Assembly (NCBI GenBank): GCA_021792555.1
Contig: JAJYUL010000017.1
Location: forward strand, 1 to 64,000
Source of the DNA: Pseudomonadota bacterium
Lineage (GTDB): Bacteria; Pseudomonadota; Gammaproteobacteria; Steroidobacterales; Steroidobacteraceae
Reading direction: 5' to 3'
DNA length: 64,000 bases
Below the pieces are notes generated by a model. The model was not told the origin of the DNA. It ran no database searches and was given only the letters and a program-made list of their open reading frames with translations. How positions within the stretch are numbered: the first letter of the stretch is position 1; each line of letters begins with the position of its first letter. The position numbers and the translations under genes are program-made. Shown here piece by piece: positions 49,748-59,537 of this stretch.

Positions 49748-51790
49748 ATGGACCACACGGGCATTCGCAACATTGCGCTCGCGGGCGCCGCCGGTGCCGG
49801 CAAGACGCTGCTTGCGGAGGCCCTGCTGCTCGAGGCCGGCGCAATCCGCGCCAAGGGCAGTATCGAGCGCGGCTCGAGCACATCGGACTTCGATCCGCAG
49901 GAGCGCGCGCTCAGACATTCGCTCGAGCCGGCCGTGCTCACCGTCGAGCACGCCGGCACCCGCATCCATCTGCTCGACACGCCCGGCTACGCGGATTTCC
50001 TCCCGCGCACGCTGGCGGTGCTCGAGGCGGTCGAGGCGGTCGCGGTGGTGGTGAGCGCGGTGAGCGGCCCGGACGCCGTGACGCAGCGGCTGATGAGCTT
50101 CGCACGTGAGCGCGGTCTCGACCGGCTGTTGATCGTCAACAAGATCGACAGCCGTGAGGCCGACTGCGCCGGGGTGCTCGAGCGGCTGCGCGCCGCGTTC
50201 GGACCCGAGTGTCTGCCGCTCAACCTGCCGGCCGACAACGGCGCGGCCGTGCACGACTGCTTCTTCGAACCGCACAGCGCCCCGGTCGAGTTCTCCGCTG
50301 TCGAGGCGGCGCACACCGCGATCGTCGATCAGGTGGTCGAGCTCGACGAGCGGCTGATGGCGCTGTATCTGGAGCAGGGCGAGGCGCTGACGAGCGAGCA
50401 GCTGCATGCGCCGTTCGAGCAGGCGCTGCGCGAGGGGCATCTGGTGCCGGTGTGCTTCACGTCGGCCGAGAGCGGCGCCGGGGTGGGCGAGCTGCTGAAG
50501 ATCATCGAGCGGCTGATGCCGAATCCCGCCGAAGGCAACCCGCCGCCGTTTCTGCGGGGCGTGGGCGAGCAAGCCCGGCGCGTCGAGGTGACGCCCGATC
50601 CGGACAAACACGTCGTGGCGCACGTGTTTCGCGTCACGATCGATCCGTACGTCGGCAAGCTCGCGACGCTGCGCGTGCATCAGGGCACCATCCGCCCGGG
50701 CAGCCAGCTGTATGTGGGCGATGCGCGCAAGCCCTTCAAGGTGGCGCACCTGTACCGCCTCACGGGCAAGGAGAGCGTGGAGATACCCGAGGCGATTCCC
50801 GGCGACATCTGCGCGATCGCCAAGGTCGATGAGCTGCACCGCGACGCGGTGCTGCACGACTCGCACGAGCAGGACCACTACCGGCTCGCGCCGGTCGCGC
50901 TGCCGCCCTCGATGCTGGGGCTGGCCATCGAGCCGCAGCGGCGCGGGGACGAGCAGCGCCTCGCCGATGCGCTGCACAAGATCACCGCCGAGGATCCCGG
51001 GGTGCGCATCGAGCAGCACGCCTCGCTCAACGAAACGGTGCTCTACGGCACCGGGGAGCTGCACCTGCGGGTGCTGCTCGAGCGCATGAAGGAGCGCTAC
51101 GGCGTCGAGGTGCACACCCATCCGCCGAGCATTCCGTATCGGGAGACGATCACGCGCGCGGCCGAGGGACACAGCCGCCACAAGAAGCAGACCGGCGGGG
51201 CCGGCCAGTTCGGCGAGGTGTTCCTGCGCATCGAGGCGCTCGAGCGCGGCGCGGGCTTCGAGTTCGTCGATGCGGTCACCGGCGGGGCGATTCCGGGCCA
51301 GTTCATCCCGGCGGTGGAAAAGGGCGTGCGCCAGGTTCTCGCCGAGGGGGCCCTCGCGGGCTTCCCGCTGCAGGACATCCGTGTCACCGTCTACGACGGC
51401 AAGCACCATCCGGTCGACTCCAAGGAGGTGGCGTTCGTGTCCGCCGGTCGCAAAGCCTTCCTCGATGCGCTCGGCAAGGCCAACCCCATCGTGCTCGAGC
51501 CGATCGTGCACCTTCAGATCACCGCGCCCTCGAGCGCTCTCGGGGACATCACCGGGGATCTGGCCACCAGGCGCGCGCGCATCAACGGCAATCAGGCGCT
51601 GCCGGGCCGGCTGGCCACCGTCTCGGCCCTGGTGCCGCTTGCGGAGATCATCGACTACCAGTCGCGCCTGAAGGCGCTCACCGGCGGTGAGGGCAGCTAC
51701 GTCATGGCGCTCAGCCATTACGACCCGGTGCCTTCGCGCCGCCAGCAGGAGCTGGTGCAGGCGTTTCGTCCGCGGGCGGAGGAAGACTAG
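49748..51790 (+). CDS. Elongation factor G-like GTPase (EF-G paralogue)
   Basis: About 680 residues from ATG 49748. The P-loop is AGAAGAGKTLL instead of the AHIDAGKTT of canonical EF-G, switch 2 is HLLDTPGYADF and the G4 box is IVNKIDS. The switch 1 Arg-Gly-Ile-Thr motif is absent; the corresponding region reads SLEPAVLTVEH. Domains II-V follow, including GTGELHLRVLLERMKERYGVEV and GGAGQFGEVFLRIEAL. This is the FusA2/EF-G-like class, which is not the main translocase. It lies 74 bp after spoVR, on the same strand. Confidence 0.88.
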   Translation: MDHTGIRNIALAGAAGAGKTLLAEALLLEAGAIRAKGSIERGSSTSDFDPQERALRHSLEPAVLTVEHAGTRIHLLDTPGYADFLPRTLAVLEAVEAVAVVVSAVSGPDAVTQRLMSFARERGLDRLLIVNKIDSREADCAGVLERLRAAFGPECLPLNLPADNGAAVHDCFFEPHSAPVEFSAVEAAHTAIVDQVVELDERLMALYLEQGEALTSEQLHAPFEQALREGHLVPVCFTSAESGAGVGELLKIIERLMPNPAEGNPPPFLRGVGEQARRVEVTPDPDKHVVAHVFRVTIDPYVGKLATLRVHQGTIRPGSQLYVGDARKPFKVAHLYRLTGKESVEIPEAIPGDICAIAKVDELHRDAVLHDSHEQDHYRLAPVALPPSMLGLAIEPQRRGDEQRLADALHKITAEDPGVRIEQHASLNETVLYGTGELHLRVLLERMKERYGVEVHTHPPSIPYRETITRAAEGHSRHKKQTGGAGQFGEVFLRIEALERGAGFEFVDAVTGGAIPGQFIPAVEKGVRQVLAEGALAGFPLQDIRVTVYDGKHHPVDSKEVAFVSAGRKAFLDALGKANPIVLEPIVHLQITAPSSALGDITGDLATRRARINGNQALPGRLATVSALVPLAEIIDYQSRLKALTGGEGSYVMALSHYDPVPSRRQQELVQAFRPRAEED

Positions 51791-51804
51791 CGCCGCGGTA
51801 TCGC

Positions 51805-51821
51805 GGCCGTCCGCGACGGCC
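51805..51821. terminator. Hairpin between convergent EF-G-like and GAD genes
   Basis: GGCCGTC and GACGGCC pair over 7 bp with a CGC loop, between the ends of two convergent genes. There is no T-run, so a factor-independent terminator is uncertain; position and shape are the only support. Confidence 0.3.
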
Positions 51822-51864
51822 TGGAACGGCCCGCAACGCCGGCGCAGTGGCCTCCCCGGTGGGT

Positions 51865-53238
51865 TCAGCCGTGGTGGAAGTGCCGCTCCGCCTGCTTCGG
51901 CCGGGCGGGCGGGGCGCTCTCGAGCTCCTCGATCGCCGCACGCAAGTCCTTCAACAGCATGTCGGCCATGTCGCGCGAGAACCCCTCGCGCACCACGATG
52001 CGCAGCACGGCCACGTTGGCGGCATCCGGCGGCATGGTGTAGGCCGGAACCTGCCAGCCGCGCACGCGCAGGCGCTCAGAGACGTCGTACACGGAGTAGC
52101 GCGAGGGGTCCTTCAGGCGGAACGCGAAGACCGGAATCGACGAGCCGTCGCTCAGCAGCTCGAACGGGCCGAGGGCGGCGATCTTCGCGGCAAGTCCGCG
52201 CGCGACCTCGCGCAGCGTGGACAGGATGCGCGTGTAGCCCGCGCGCCCGAGGCGCAGGAAGTTGTAGTACTGTCCGACGATCTGGTTGCCGGGGCGCGAG
52301 AAATTGAGCGTGAACGTGGGCATGTCCCCGCCGAGATAGTTGACGTGGAACACGAGCTCTTCGGGCAGGTGCGCCTTGCCGCGCCACAGGGCCCAGCCGA
52401 CGCCCGGATACACCAGTCCGTACTTGTGCCCCGAGGCGTTGATCGACACGACGTTCGGCAGACGGAAGTCCCAGCGCAGCTCAGGATGGATGAACGGCGC
52501 GACGAACCCGCCGCTCGCCGCATCGACGTGCAGCGGCACGGCGAGGCCGTGTGAGGCGTTGTGCTCGACCAGCGCGTCGTGGATGGCTTCGATGGGCTCG
52601 AACTCACCGGTAAAGGTCGTGCCGAGAATGGCAATGGCGCCGATGGTGTTCTCATCGACGCGCGCGAGCACCTCCTCGGGCGTGATGACGTAGCGGCCTG
52701 CCCGCATGGGAATGTAGCGCGGCTCGACTTCCCAGTAGCGGCAGAACTTCTCCCACACCACCTGCACGTTGGCGCCGAGGACCAGGTTCGGCGCCGTGGC
52801 CGGCTTGCCGGCCGCCCGGCGGCGCGCCTTCCAGCGCCACTTCAGCGCCATGCCGGCCAGCATGACCGCTTCGCTCGAGCCGATCGCCGAGACTCCGACC
52901 GGGTGCTCGTGCTCGGATGCGTTGAACAGGCGCGCGATCATGTTCACGCAGCGCGCCTCGATCTCGGCGGTCTGCGGATACTCGTCCTTGTCGATCATGT
53001 TCTTGTCGAACGTCTCGGCCATCAGCCGCGCGGCCTCCGGCTCCATCCAGGTCGTCACGAAGGTGGCCAGGTTCAGCCGGGCGTTGCCGTCGAGCATCAG
53101 CTCATCGTGGATGAGCTGGTAGGCGGCGCGCGGGCTCATCTCACCGTCCGGCAGGCGGTACTTGGGCACCGGCTCGGACATGCAGCGCGAGCCGTAGGTG
53201 GGAACAAGATCGGTGTCGGGTTCGAAATGCTTGATCAT
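51865..53238 (-). CDS. gadB: Glutamate decarboxylase
   Basis: 457 residues from the ATG at 53236-53238, which has AGGAG 10 bases upstream; the frame open to 53385 is low-complexity. Typical GAD sequence includes [58 protein letters not shown]-like [16 protein letters not shown], and the PLP-binding lysine in [14 protein letters not shown]. It makes GABA from glutamate, consuming a proton in acid resistance. No antiporter gadC is in the window. It is minus strand, after the LEA gene with a 205-bp gap. Confidence 0.95.
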   Translation of the reverse strand: MIKHFEPDTDLVPTYGSRCMSEPVPKYRLPDGEMSPRAAYQLIHDELMLDGNARLNLATFVTTWMEPEAARLMAETFDKNMIDKDEYPQTAEIEARCVNMIARLFNASEHEHPVGVSAIGSSEAVMLAGMALKWRWKARRRAAGKPATAPNLVLGANVQVVWEKFCRYWEVEPRYIPMRAGRYVITPEEVLARVDENTIGAIAILGTTFTGEFEPIEAIHDALVEHNASHGLAVPLHVDAASGGFVAPFIHPELRWDFRLPNVVSINASGHKYGLVYPGVGWALWRGKAHLPEELVFHVNYLGGDMPTFTLNFSRPGNQIVGQYYNFLRLGRAGYTRILSTLREVARGLAAKIAALGPFELLSDGSSIPVFAFRLKDPSRYSVYDVSERLRVRGWQVPAYTMPPDAANVAVLRIVVREGFSRDMADMLLKDLRAAIEELESAPPARPKQAERHFHHG

Positions 53239-53342
53239 CGCGTGAGAACTCCTGTGCAGCGGGGCTTGCCCGGGGAGCGGCGCCGCCGGGAGCAGAGCAC
53301 CCGGGAAACGGCCGCCGGCGCGGCCGACAGGGCAGGGACGCC

Positions 53343-53354
53343 GGGGGGGGGGGG
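53343..53354. repeat. Homopolymeric tract of 12 G
   Basis: An uninterrupted run of 12 G on the plus strand (C12 on the gadB strand) lies 105 bp upstream of the gadB start. Such tracts slip readily in replication and can vary in length; here it could alter promoter spacing or simply be a sequencing-error hotspot. Confidence 0.7.
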
Positions 53355-53443
53355 ACCGATCCGGCGCGGCCGCTGCCGCGTTCATCGTTCCGATCCGATT
53401 ATCGGGGCGGAGGTTCCCGCTCGCCCGAGGGCGCCGCGGCGCG

Positions 53444-53917
53444 CTACTTCAACAGGAACTGTCCGCGCTCATCGAACGGCAGTTCGCGCAGCAGCCCGCG
53501 CGCCAGCACCACCTTGCCGCGCAGGCGGTAATGCACCGGATGCGCCCGGCCGCCGCTGAGTATCGTGAGGAACGCCCCGGCCATGTTGGCCGTGACTTCG
53601 GTGTTGAATTCCGCGGTGCCGTGGGGCGGCACTGTGAAGCGCTGCGCGCAGCGGCCGTCGGCCACCGGCTGCCCGTTCACCGCCAGCGTGTAGGTGAGCG
53701 AGGCGACCGACAGGCCGATGGAGTTGGGATTGCGCACCCGCAGCCGCACATCGAGGTGCTGCTGCCAGAAGTCCGCGCGGCGCACCCGCACCCCGACGAC
53801 GGCGAGGCGCGGTGCCTTGAGGTCCGGCACGAACCAGGCGCACCCGCCGAGGGCGGCGAGGAGCAGCATGGGCGCGAGCGCGCGCGCGCGCAGGGCGGTG
53901 CCGCGCTCAACTCGCAT
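53444..53917 (-). CDS. LEA type 2 (LEA14/WHy)-like lipoprotein
   Basis: 157 residues. A lipoprotein signal peptide ends LGGC (Cys26). The mature protein has the LEA_2 fold pattern: VVGVRVRRADFWQQHLDVRL, VRNPNSIGLSVASLTYTL, and VADGRCAQRFTVPPHGTAEF, with the conserved N-P-N-S. WHy/LEA14 proteins are linked to desiccation and stress tolerance. Its start overlaps the end of the GH57 gene by 11 bp, so it belongs to the glycogen operon. The role in glycogen metabolism is unknown. Confidence 0.85.
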   Translation of the reverse strand: MRVERGTALRARALAPMLLLAALGGCAWFVPDLKAPRLAVVGVRVRRADFWQQHLDVRLRVRNPNSIGLSVASLTYTLAVNGQPVADGRCAQRFTVPPHGTAEFNTEVTANMAGAFLTILSGGRAHPVHYRLRGKVVLARGLLRELPFDERGQFLLK

Positions 53918-55619
53918 AGGATCGGCGCATCACTCCGCCGTGCTCCGGGCTGCCGCCGCCGGTGGAGATCGGCCGTGAGAGGCTCTCCGGCGCGGCGCGC
54001 CCGAGCCGCTCGTACAGGCGGCCCAGCTGGCGGCGGTACAGGCTGTCGAACTGACTGACCGCATCGGCCGGGTTGTAATCGCCGAACCACCAGAACCAGT
54101 CCGAGCTCTCGCACAGCGCCAGCTGCCGCTCGGCCGCATGCCGGGCGGTGGCATCGAGCGAATTGCCGGCGAGCGTGGCGTCGAAGGCGAGCTTCGCGTC
54201 GCACAGCAGATCCCAGGCCCGGTTCTTGGCCGCATCGCCCATCCACGTGGTGAGCGTGCCGTGCACCCAGCTGCCGGCCATCAGCTGCGGCAGCGTGATG
54301 GGCGTGAGCCCTCGCGCCACGCACGCACCGAGCGTCGTCAGCTCGAGCTGCGGATGCGCCGCAAGCAGCGTGTAGAGCGCGCGCAGGAAGTAGTAGCCGT
54401 TGAACGGGTAGTGCTCCCAGGCGTTTTCCCCGTCGAGCGCGATCAGCACCACGTGGCCCGGGATGCCGGAGTACTGGCGCGCAAGCTGCGCGAGCGCATC
54501 AACGAGATTGTGCGCTGCGTCATCGCCGTGCCAGGTCGCGTACGTGAAGCCGATCAAGTCTGAGAGCGTATCCTCGCGGAAGAACTGCAGCAGCGAGCTG
54601 CCGGCGAGGCGATAGGGCCGGTTGAACACCTGCGCATCGAGGCTCGGCGGCTGCGGTACTTGCGCCGCGGTGCGTTGCAGCGAGCCGTGCAGCACGTTGG
54701 CGCTGCTGGCGACCCATTTGAAGCCGGAACGCTCGAGCAGCTCGAGCGTCGCGCGGCTCACCGCGCCCTCGGACGGCCAACAGCCGACCGGGCGGGTGCC
54801 GAAGGTCTGCGTGAACAGCCGCAGCCCCTCGCGCACGTGCCACTCGGCCCGCTCCTTGCCGCCGGGGTAGGCGGGCAGCTTCGGCAGCGGCAGGTTGGGC
54901 ATCGCCTCGCGCGCGGCCTGGAAGTCAAAGAGAAGCGGCACGATGGGGTGCCCGTAGGGCGTGACCGACAGCTCGCATTGGCCGCGCTCGCTCAAGCGCC
55001 GGTAACGCGGCACGATGTTGGCGAGCAGCGTGCCGATCAGCGTCAGCAGCTCGCGGCGCTGCTCGGAGGTAAAGCCGCGGCCCTGCTCGGTCAGGCGGCT
55101 GACGAGCGGATCGGAGCGGCGCACCGTCTCGCCCATCCAGGCGAGGTGGTACCAGACCGCCAGATCCTGGATGAACTGGTCCGAGGCGTAGCTCACCCGC
55201 TCGGGGGTGGCGAGCGTGTCGGCGATGGAGGCGAGCTCGAGGTACGGTCCGAACCGCTCGATCATCTGCTTGCGCTGGGCGCGCAGGCACGCGCGCACGC
55301 TCTCGAGCCGTGCGGCCGGCTCGTGCGGCACCGGATCGGGGCCGAGCAGCGCGAGCACCGGATCGGGCAGCGGGCTGCCCTCGCGCAGGTGCTCGGCCAC
55401 CGAATGCGCGAGCGCCTCGATCTGCTCGAGCAGCACGGGCGTGAAATTGACGACCGCGCGCGCCTCGGGGATCGCCTCGAGGTGCGCGGCCATGTCCGTG
55501 TAGTCCTTGATCGAGTGCAGATACGTCCACGGCAGCACGTAGCGGCCGGTGAGCGCATCGCGGTACTGCGGCTGGTGCATGTGCCAGAGCAGTACGACCG
55601 GCAGGCGGGCGGCGGCCAT
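53907..55619 (-). CDS. Glycoside hydrolase family 57 protein
   Basis: 570 residues. The GH57 start LLWHMHQPQYRD has the conserved HMHQPxY. The catalytic nucleophile is Glu284 in GCWPSEGAVS and the acid/base is Asp396 in ALDGENAWEHYP. Family members are alpha-amylases, 4-alpha-glucanotransferases, amylopullulanases or branching enzymes. Exact specificity cannot be assigned; with glgC and glgP next to it, an alpha-glucan trimming or transferring role is likely. It starts 8 bp after glgC. Confidence 0.92.
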   Translation of the reverse strand: MAAARLPVVLLWHMHQPQYRDALTGRYVLPWTYLHSIKDYTDMAAHLEAIPEARAVVNFTPVLLEQIEALAHSVAEHLREGSPLPDPVLALLGPDPVPHEPAARLESVRACLRAQRKQMIERFGPYLELASIADTLATPERVSYASDQFIQDLAVWYHLAWMGETVRRSDPLVSRLTEQGRGFTSEQRRELLTLIGTLLANIVPRYRRLSERGQCELSVTPYGHPIVPLLFDFQAAREAMPNLPLPKLPAYPGGKERAEWHVREGLRLFTQTFGTRPVGCWPSEGAVSRATLELLERSGFKWVASSANVLHGSLQRTAAQVPQPPSLDAQVFNRPYRLAGSSLLQFFREDTLSDLIGFTYATWHGDDAAHNLVDALAQLARQYSGIPGHVVLIALDGENAWEHYPFNGYYFLRALYTLLAAHPQLELTTLGACVARGLTPITLPQLMAGSWVHGTLTTWMGDAAKNRAWDLLCDAKLAFDATLAGNSLDATARHAAERQLALCESSDWFWWFGDYNPADAVSQFDSLYRRQLGRLYERLGRAAPESLSRPISTGGGSPEHGGVMRRSYAS

Positions 55620-55627
55620 GGCGCTCC

Positions 55628-56902
55628 TCAGCCGCCGATGCGGCGCAGCATCTCGGGCGTCACCAGCACGACGCCCTTGTCGGTGACCAGGAAGCGCCGC
55701 GCGTCGGCCTCGCGGTCGACCCCGATGCTCATGCCGTTCGGCACCTCGCTGCCCTCATCGATGATGGCGCCGCGGATCACGCAGCCGGAGCCGATGCGGG
55801 TGTTCGGCAGGATAACAGCCCGCTCGATGGTGCTGCGCTCCTCGACCCGCACGTTGGAGAACAGCAGCGACTCGCGCACGTACGCGCCGGAGATGACGCA
55901 GCCGGCGGACACCATGGAGTTGATCGCCATGCCCCGCCGGCCGTCCTCATCGAGGATGAACTTCGCCGGCGGCTGGTGCACCTGATAGGTCCAGATGGGC
56001 CAGTCCGCATCGTAGATGTTGAGCTCAGGCTCGACGTGCACCAGCTCGAGGTTCGCCTCGTAGTAGGCATCGAGCGTGCCGACGTCGCGCCAGTAGCTCT
56101 GCGCGCGCGTCTTGACGTCCTGGAACGGGTAGGCGAACACCTGCAGAGCGCCGCTGATCGCCTTCGGCAGGATGTCCTTGCCGAAATCGTGCGAGGAGGC
56201 CTCGTTGACCGCGTCCTCGCGCAGCAGCATCTCGAGCAGGCGGGTGTTGAAGACGTATATGCCCATCGAGGCGAGCACCGAGTCGGGCCTGCCCGGCAGG
56301 GTGTCGGGGACCGCGGGCTTCTCGCTGAACTTCGTGACCCGGTTCCACTCCGTCGCGGTGAGCACCCCGAAGTGGCGCGACTCGCTCGCGGGCACCTCGA
56401 CGACGCCCATGGTGATGTCCGCGCCCTTCTCGACGTGATAGGCGATCATCGGACCGTAGTCCATCTTGTAGATGTGATCGCCGGCGAGCACCAGGACGTG
56501 CTTCGGGCGGTGCGAGAGGATCAGCTCGATGTTCTGGTAGACCGCGTCCGCGGTGCCGCGGTACCAGTTCGGGCCGGTCTGCTGCTGCGCGGGAACGACC
56601 TCGATGAACTCGCCGAACTCGCCCCTGAGGTAACTCCAGCCGTGCTGCACGTGCGCGATCAGCGACTGCGCCTTGTACTGCGTCAGGATGGCGATCTGGC
56701 GGATGCCGGAGTTGACGCAGTTCGAGAGCACGAAGTCCATGATGCGGAACTTGCCGCCGAAGGGCGTGGCGGGCTTGCAGCGGTTGGCGGTGAGATCCTT
56801 GAGCCGCTCCCCGCGCCCCCCGGCCATGATGACCGCAAGCGTGCCGCCGGTGAGCCGGCTCACGTAGCGTCCGGAGGAGGCGCGCGCTGGTTGTCGCATC
56901 AT
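55628..56902 (-). CDS. glgC: Glucose-1-phosphate adenylyltransferase (ADP-glucose pyrophosphorylase)
   Basis: 424 residues, the family length. The nucleotide motif is AVIMAGGRGERLKDLTANR; also NWYRGTADAVYQN, VLVLAGDHIYKMDYG and the glucose-1-P motif FSEKP. The C-terminal left-handed beta-helix has repeated hexapeptides (VRESLLFSNVRVEE, AVILPNTRIGSGC). It makes ADP-glucose for glycogen synthesis. An operon of glgP, glgC and GH57 suggests balanced glycogen synthesis and breakdown; no glgA or glgB is visible in this window. Confidence 0.97.
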   Translation of the reverse strand: MMRQPARASSGRYVSRLTGGTLAVIMAGGRGERLKDLTANRCKPATPFGGKFRIMDFVLSNCVNSGIRQIAILTQYKAQSLIAHVQHGWSYLRGEFGEFIEVVPAQQQTGPNWYRGTADAVYQNIELILSHRPKHVLVLAGDHIYKMDYGPMIAYHVEKGADITMGVVEVPASESRHFGVLTATEWNRVTKFSEKPAVPDTLPGRPDSVLASMGIYVFNTRLLEMLLREDAVNEASSHDFGKDILPKAISGALQVFAYPFQDVKTRAQSYWRDVGTLDAYYEANLELVHVEPELNIYDADWPIWTYQVHQPPAKFILDEDGRRGMAINSMVSAGCVISGAYVRESLLFSNVRVEERSTIERAVILPNTRIGSGCVIRGAIIDEGSEVPNGMSIGVDREADARRFLVTDKGVVLVTPEMLRRIGG

Positions 56903-56958
56903 CAGTCCAGGCTCCCTCGTGGTGTGGCGGGACCTATCCTAGCAGCCCGCCGGGGCGG

Positions 56959-59523
56959 TCAAAGCCATTTCATCAGTCCCATGCCGCACTCGTGCGCCAG
57001 CAGTTCGTGCCAGGGATAAATGCGGATTTCGGTGGCGAACTGGCCGCAGCCGGGCGGCTCGGCTTCGAGCGCGAACACCGCCGCGCCGTCGGCCCACTCC
57101 CCGGTGGCCCTCAGGGACGCGCGCCAGATGCCCGGGCACGGCGGGGCGCCGAACGAGCACAGCGGCGGCGGGTCGGTGCTCGATTGCGGCAGCAGCCGCC
57201 GCGCGTGGAACTCGATGCGCACGTCGCCGCTGTCGAGTCCGCGCAGGTGCGCGGCAATCCGCAGCCGCACCTTCTGCTCGCGGGTGATCTCGGCCGAGGC
57301 ATCCTCGATGAGGCGCAGATCCACGCGGCTCCAGGACTCGCGGATGCGCTGCGTCCACTCGGCCAGCCGCCGCGCGCCGGCGTAGTCGTGCTCGGCGAGC
57401 CGGCGGTACTGCTCGGCGGCCGGGCGGTAGAGCTTCTCGGCGTAGTCGCGCAGCACGCGGTCCATGTTGAAGCGCGGGATCACCGTCATCATGGCCCGCT
57501 TGGCGCGCCGCACCCACTCGGCGGCCCGGCCGCTCGCATCGCGCTGGTAGTAAAGCGGGATGACCTCTTCCTGCAGCGTGTGCAGGATCAGCTCCGACTC
57601 GATCGAGTCGCGCCGGTCCCAGTCCTCGACGTCGGTCGGCGGGATGCCCCAGCCGTTGTCCGCCATGCAGCCCTCGGCCCACCAGCCATCGAGAATGCTG
57701 AGGTTCAGCCGTCCGTTGATCGCCGCCTTGATGCCGGAGGTGCCGCTCGCCTCGAGCGGCGCGATCGGGGTGTTGAGCCACACATCGACCCCCGAGACCA
57801 GCGAGCGGGCGAGCTGCAGATCGTAGTCCTCGAGGAAAATGATGCGCCCGATGAACTGCGGGGAGGTCATGAGCTGGCGGATCTCGCGCAGCACCTGCTT
57901 GCCCGGCTCGTCGGCCGGGTGGGCCTTGCCGGCGAACAGCAGCACCACGGGCCGCTCCGGATCGTTGAGCAGGCGCGCGAGCCGCGCACGGTCGCGCAGC
58001 AGGAGCGTGGCGCGCTTGTACGTGGCGAATCGGCGCGCGAAGCCGATGGTGAGCACCTCTGGGCGGGCCGGATCGAGCAGCCGCGTGATGCGCGCCAGCT
58101 GCGCCAGGCTCAGTCCCTTGCGCCTGTACTCACGCTCGAGCCGCTGGCGCACCGCATCGAGCATCTTCGACTTCACGGCCTGCGCCGTCGCCCAGAAACG
58201 CTCATCGGGCACGCTCTGCAGCCGCGCCCAGAATGCCTCGTCGCTGAGGCGCACGCGCCACTCGGGCCCGAGCTCCTCGTCGAAGAACGTGCCCCAGAGC
58301 TTGTGCAGGAAGGTCGGCACGTGCACACCGTTGGTCACGAACCCGACCGGGTTCTCCTCGGGGCGGATTTCCGGCCAGTGATCGGCGCAGAGCTGCGCCG
58401 AGACCGCCCCGTGAATGCGGCTCACGCCGTTGACGTGCCGTGCGCCGTTCAGCGCCAGGCGCGTCATGTTGAACATGCCGGGCACCGACGGCGCGCTGCC
58501 AAGGTCGAGGAAGCGCTCGACCGGCAGCCCCACGTCGTTGATGAAGTCCTGGAAGTGCTCGAGGATCAGCCCGTGGCCGAACGAGTCGTGGCCCGCGGCC
58601 ACCGGGGTATGGGTGGTGAACACGCACGCCGCCGCAGTGGCCTCGATCGCCGCCTCGTACGGCAGCCCCCGGCCCATGTGCTCGCGCATCAGCTCGAGGA
58701 TGAGGAACGCGGCGTGCCCCTCATTGAGATGCCACGCCGCCGGTGCCAGCCCCAGGGCGCGCAGTGCGCGCACGCCGCCGATACCGAGGATCATCTCCTG
58801 GCGCACGCGGGTCGACTCGTCCCCGCCGTACAGGCGGCGGGTGATATCCCGGTCCGAGGGCGCGTTCTCGGGGGTGTTCGTGTCGAGCAGGTAGACCGGC
58901 ACCCGTCCGGCCTGTGCTCTCCAGATGCCGGCTACCACGTCACGTCCGGCGATGCGCACCGTCACCGTCACCTGCCGCCCGGCACCGTCGCGTACCGGCT
59001 CGACCGGCAGGTCGCGCGGATCGTGCGCCTTGTACTCGGCATGCTGGATACCGTCGTCATCGACGGTCTGGGTGAAATAGCCCTGCTCGTAGAGCAGCCC
59101 CACCGCCACGAAATGTGCACCGGCGTCGCTTGCGGCCTTGCAGTAATCCCCGGCCAGCACGCCGAGGCCGCCGGAGTAGATCGGGAAGCTCTCGTGAAAG
59201 CCGTACTCGGCGCAGAAATACGCCACCAGCGGCTCACCGGCCGGCGGCCGAGCGGCCAGATAGGTGTCAAGCAGCTCGAGCGCCGCCTGATAGCGTCCGA
59301 GGTACTCGGCATCGCCGGACGCCCGGTCCAGAGCGGACTGGCGCACGCAGCGCAGCATGAGCCGGGGATTGCCGCCGCATTGATTCCACAGCTCCGGATC
59401 GAGGTCCTCGAACAGCGCCCGGATGGGCCGGTGCCAGCTGAAAAAGAGGTTGCTGGCGAGCTCGGGCAGGCGCGCGATGGCCTCTGGAATGACCGGGGTG
59501 ATTTCGAGCAGCGTATTGCGCAT
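56959..59523 (-). CDS. glgP: Alpha-glucan phosphorylase (GT35, short Thermotoga-type)
   Basis: About 854 residues from the ATG at 59521-59523, with AGGTG upstream. The N-terminal DUF3417-type region has ASNLFFSWHRPIRALF. Family motifs are YFCAEYGFHESFPIYSGGLG, HLNEGHAAFLILELM and FTTHTPVAAGHD. The PLP lysine lies in EASGTSGIKAAINGRLNLS, the version seen in the short class rather than in E. coli GlgP. It releases glucose 1-phosphate from alpha-glucans. It leads the minus-strand glg operon, whose promoter region contains a LacI-like palindrome. Confidence 0.95.
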   Translation of the reverse strand: MRNTLLEITPVIPEAIARLPELASNLFFSWHRPIRALFEDLDPELWNQCGGNPRLMLRCVRQSALDRASGDAEYLGRYQAALELLDTYLAARPPAGEPLVAYFCAEYGFHESFPIYSGGLGVLAGDYCKAASDAGAHFVAVGLLYEQGYFTQTVDDDGIQHAEYKAHDPRDLPVEPVRDGAGRQVTVTVRIAGRDVVAGIWRAQAGRVPVYLLDTNTPENAPSDRDITRRLYGGDESTRVRQEMILGIGGVRALRALGLAPAAWHLNEGHAAFLILELMREHMGRGLPYEAAIEATAAACVFTTHTPVAAGHDSFGHGLILEHFQDFINDVGLPVERFLDLGSAPSVPGMFNMTRLALNGARHVNGVSRIHGAVSAQLCADHWPEIRPEENPVGFVTNGVHVPTFLHKLWGTFFDEELGPEWRVRLSDEAFWARLQSVPDERFWATAQAVKSKMLDAVRQRLEREYRRKGLSLAQLARITRLLDPARPEVLTIGFARRFATYKRATLLLRDRARLARLLNDPERPVVLLFAGKAHPADEPGKQVLREIRQLMTSPQFIGRIIFLEDYDLQLARSLVSGVDVWLNTPIAPLEASGTSGIKAAINGRLNLSILDGWWAEGCMADNGWGIPPTDVEDWDRRDSIESELILHTLQEEVIPLYYQRDASGRAAEWVRRAKRAMMTVIPRFNMDRVLRDYAEKLYRPAAEQYRRLAEHDYAGARRLAEWTQRIRESWSRVDLRLIEDASAEITREQKVRLRIAAHLRGLDSGDVRIEFHARRLLPQSSTDPPPLCSFGAPPCPGIWRASLRATGEWADGAAVFALEAEPPGCGQFATEIRIYPWHELLAHECGMGLMKWL

Positions 59524-59537
59524 GGCACCTGAATTAA

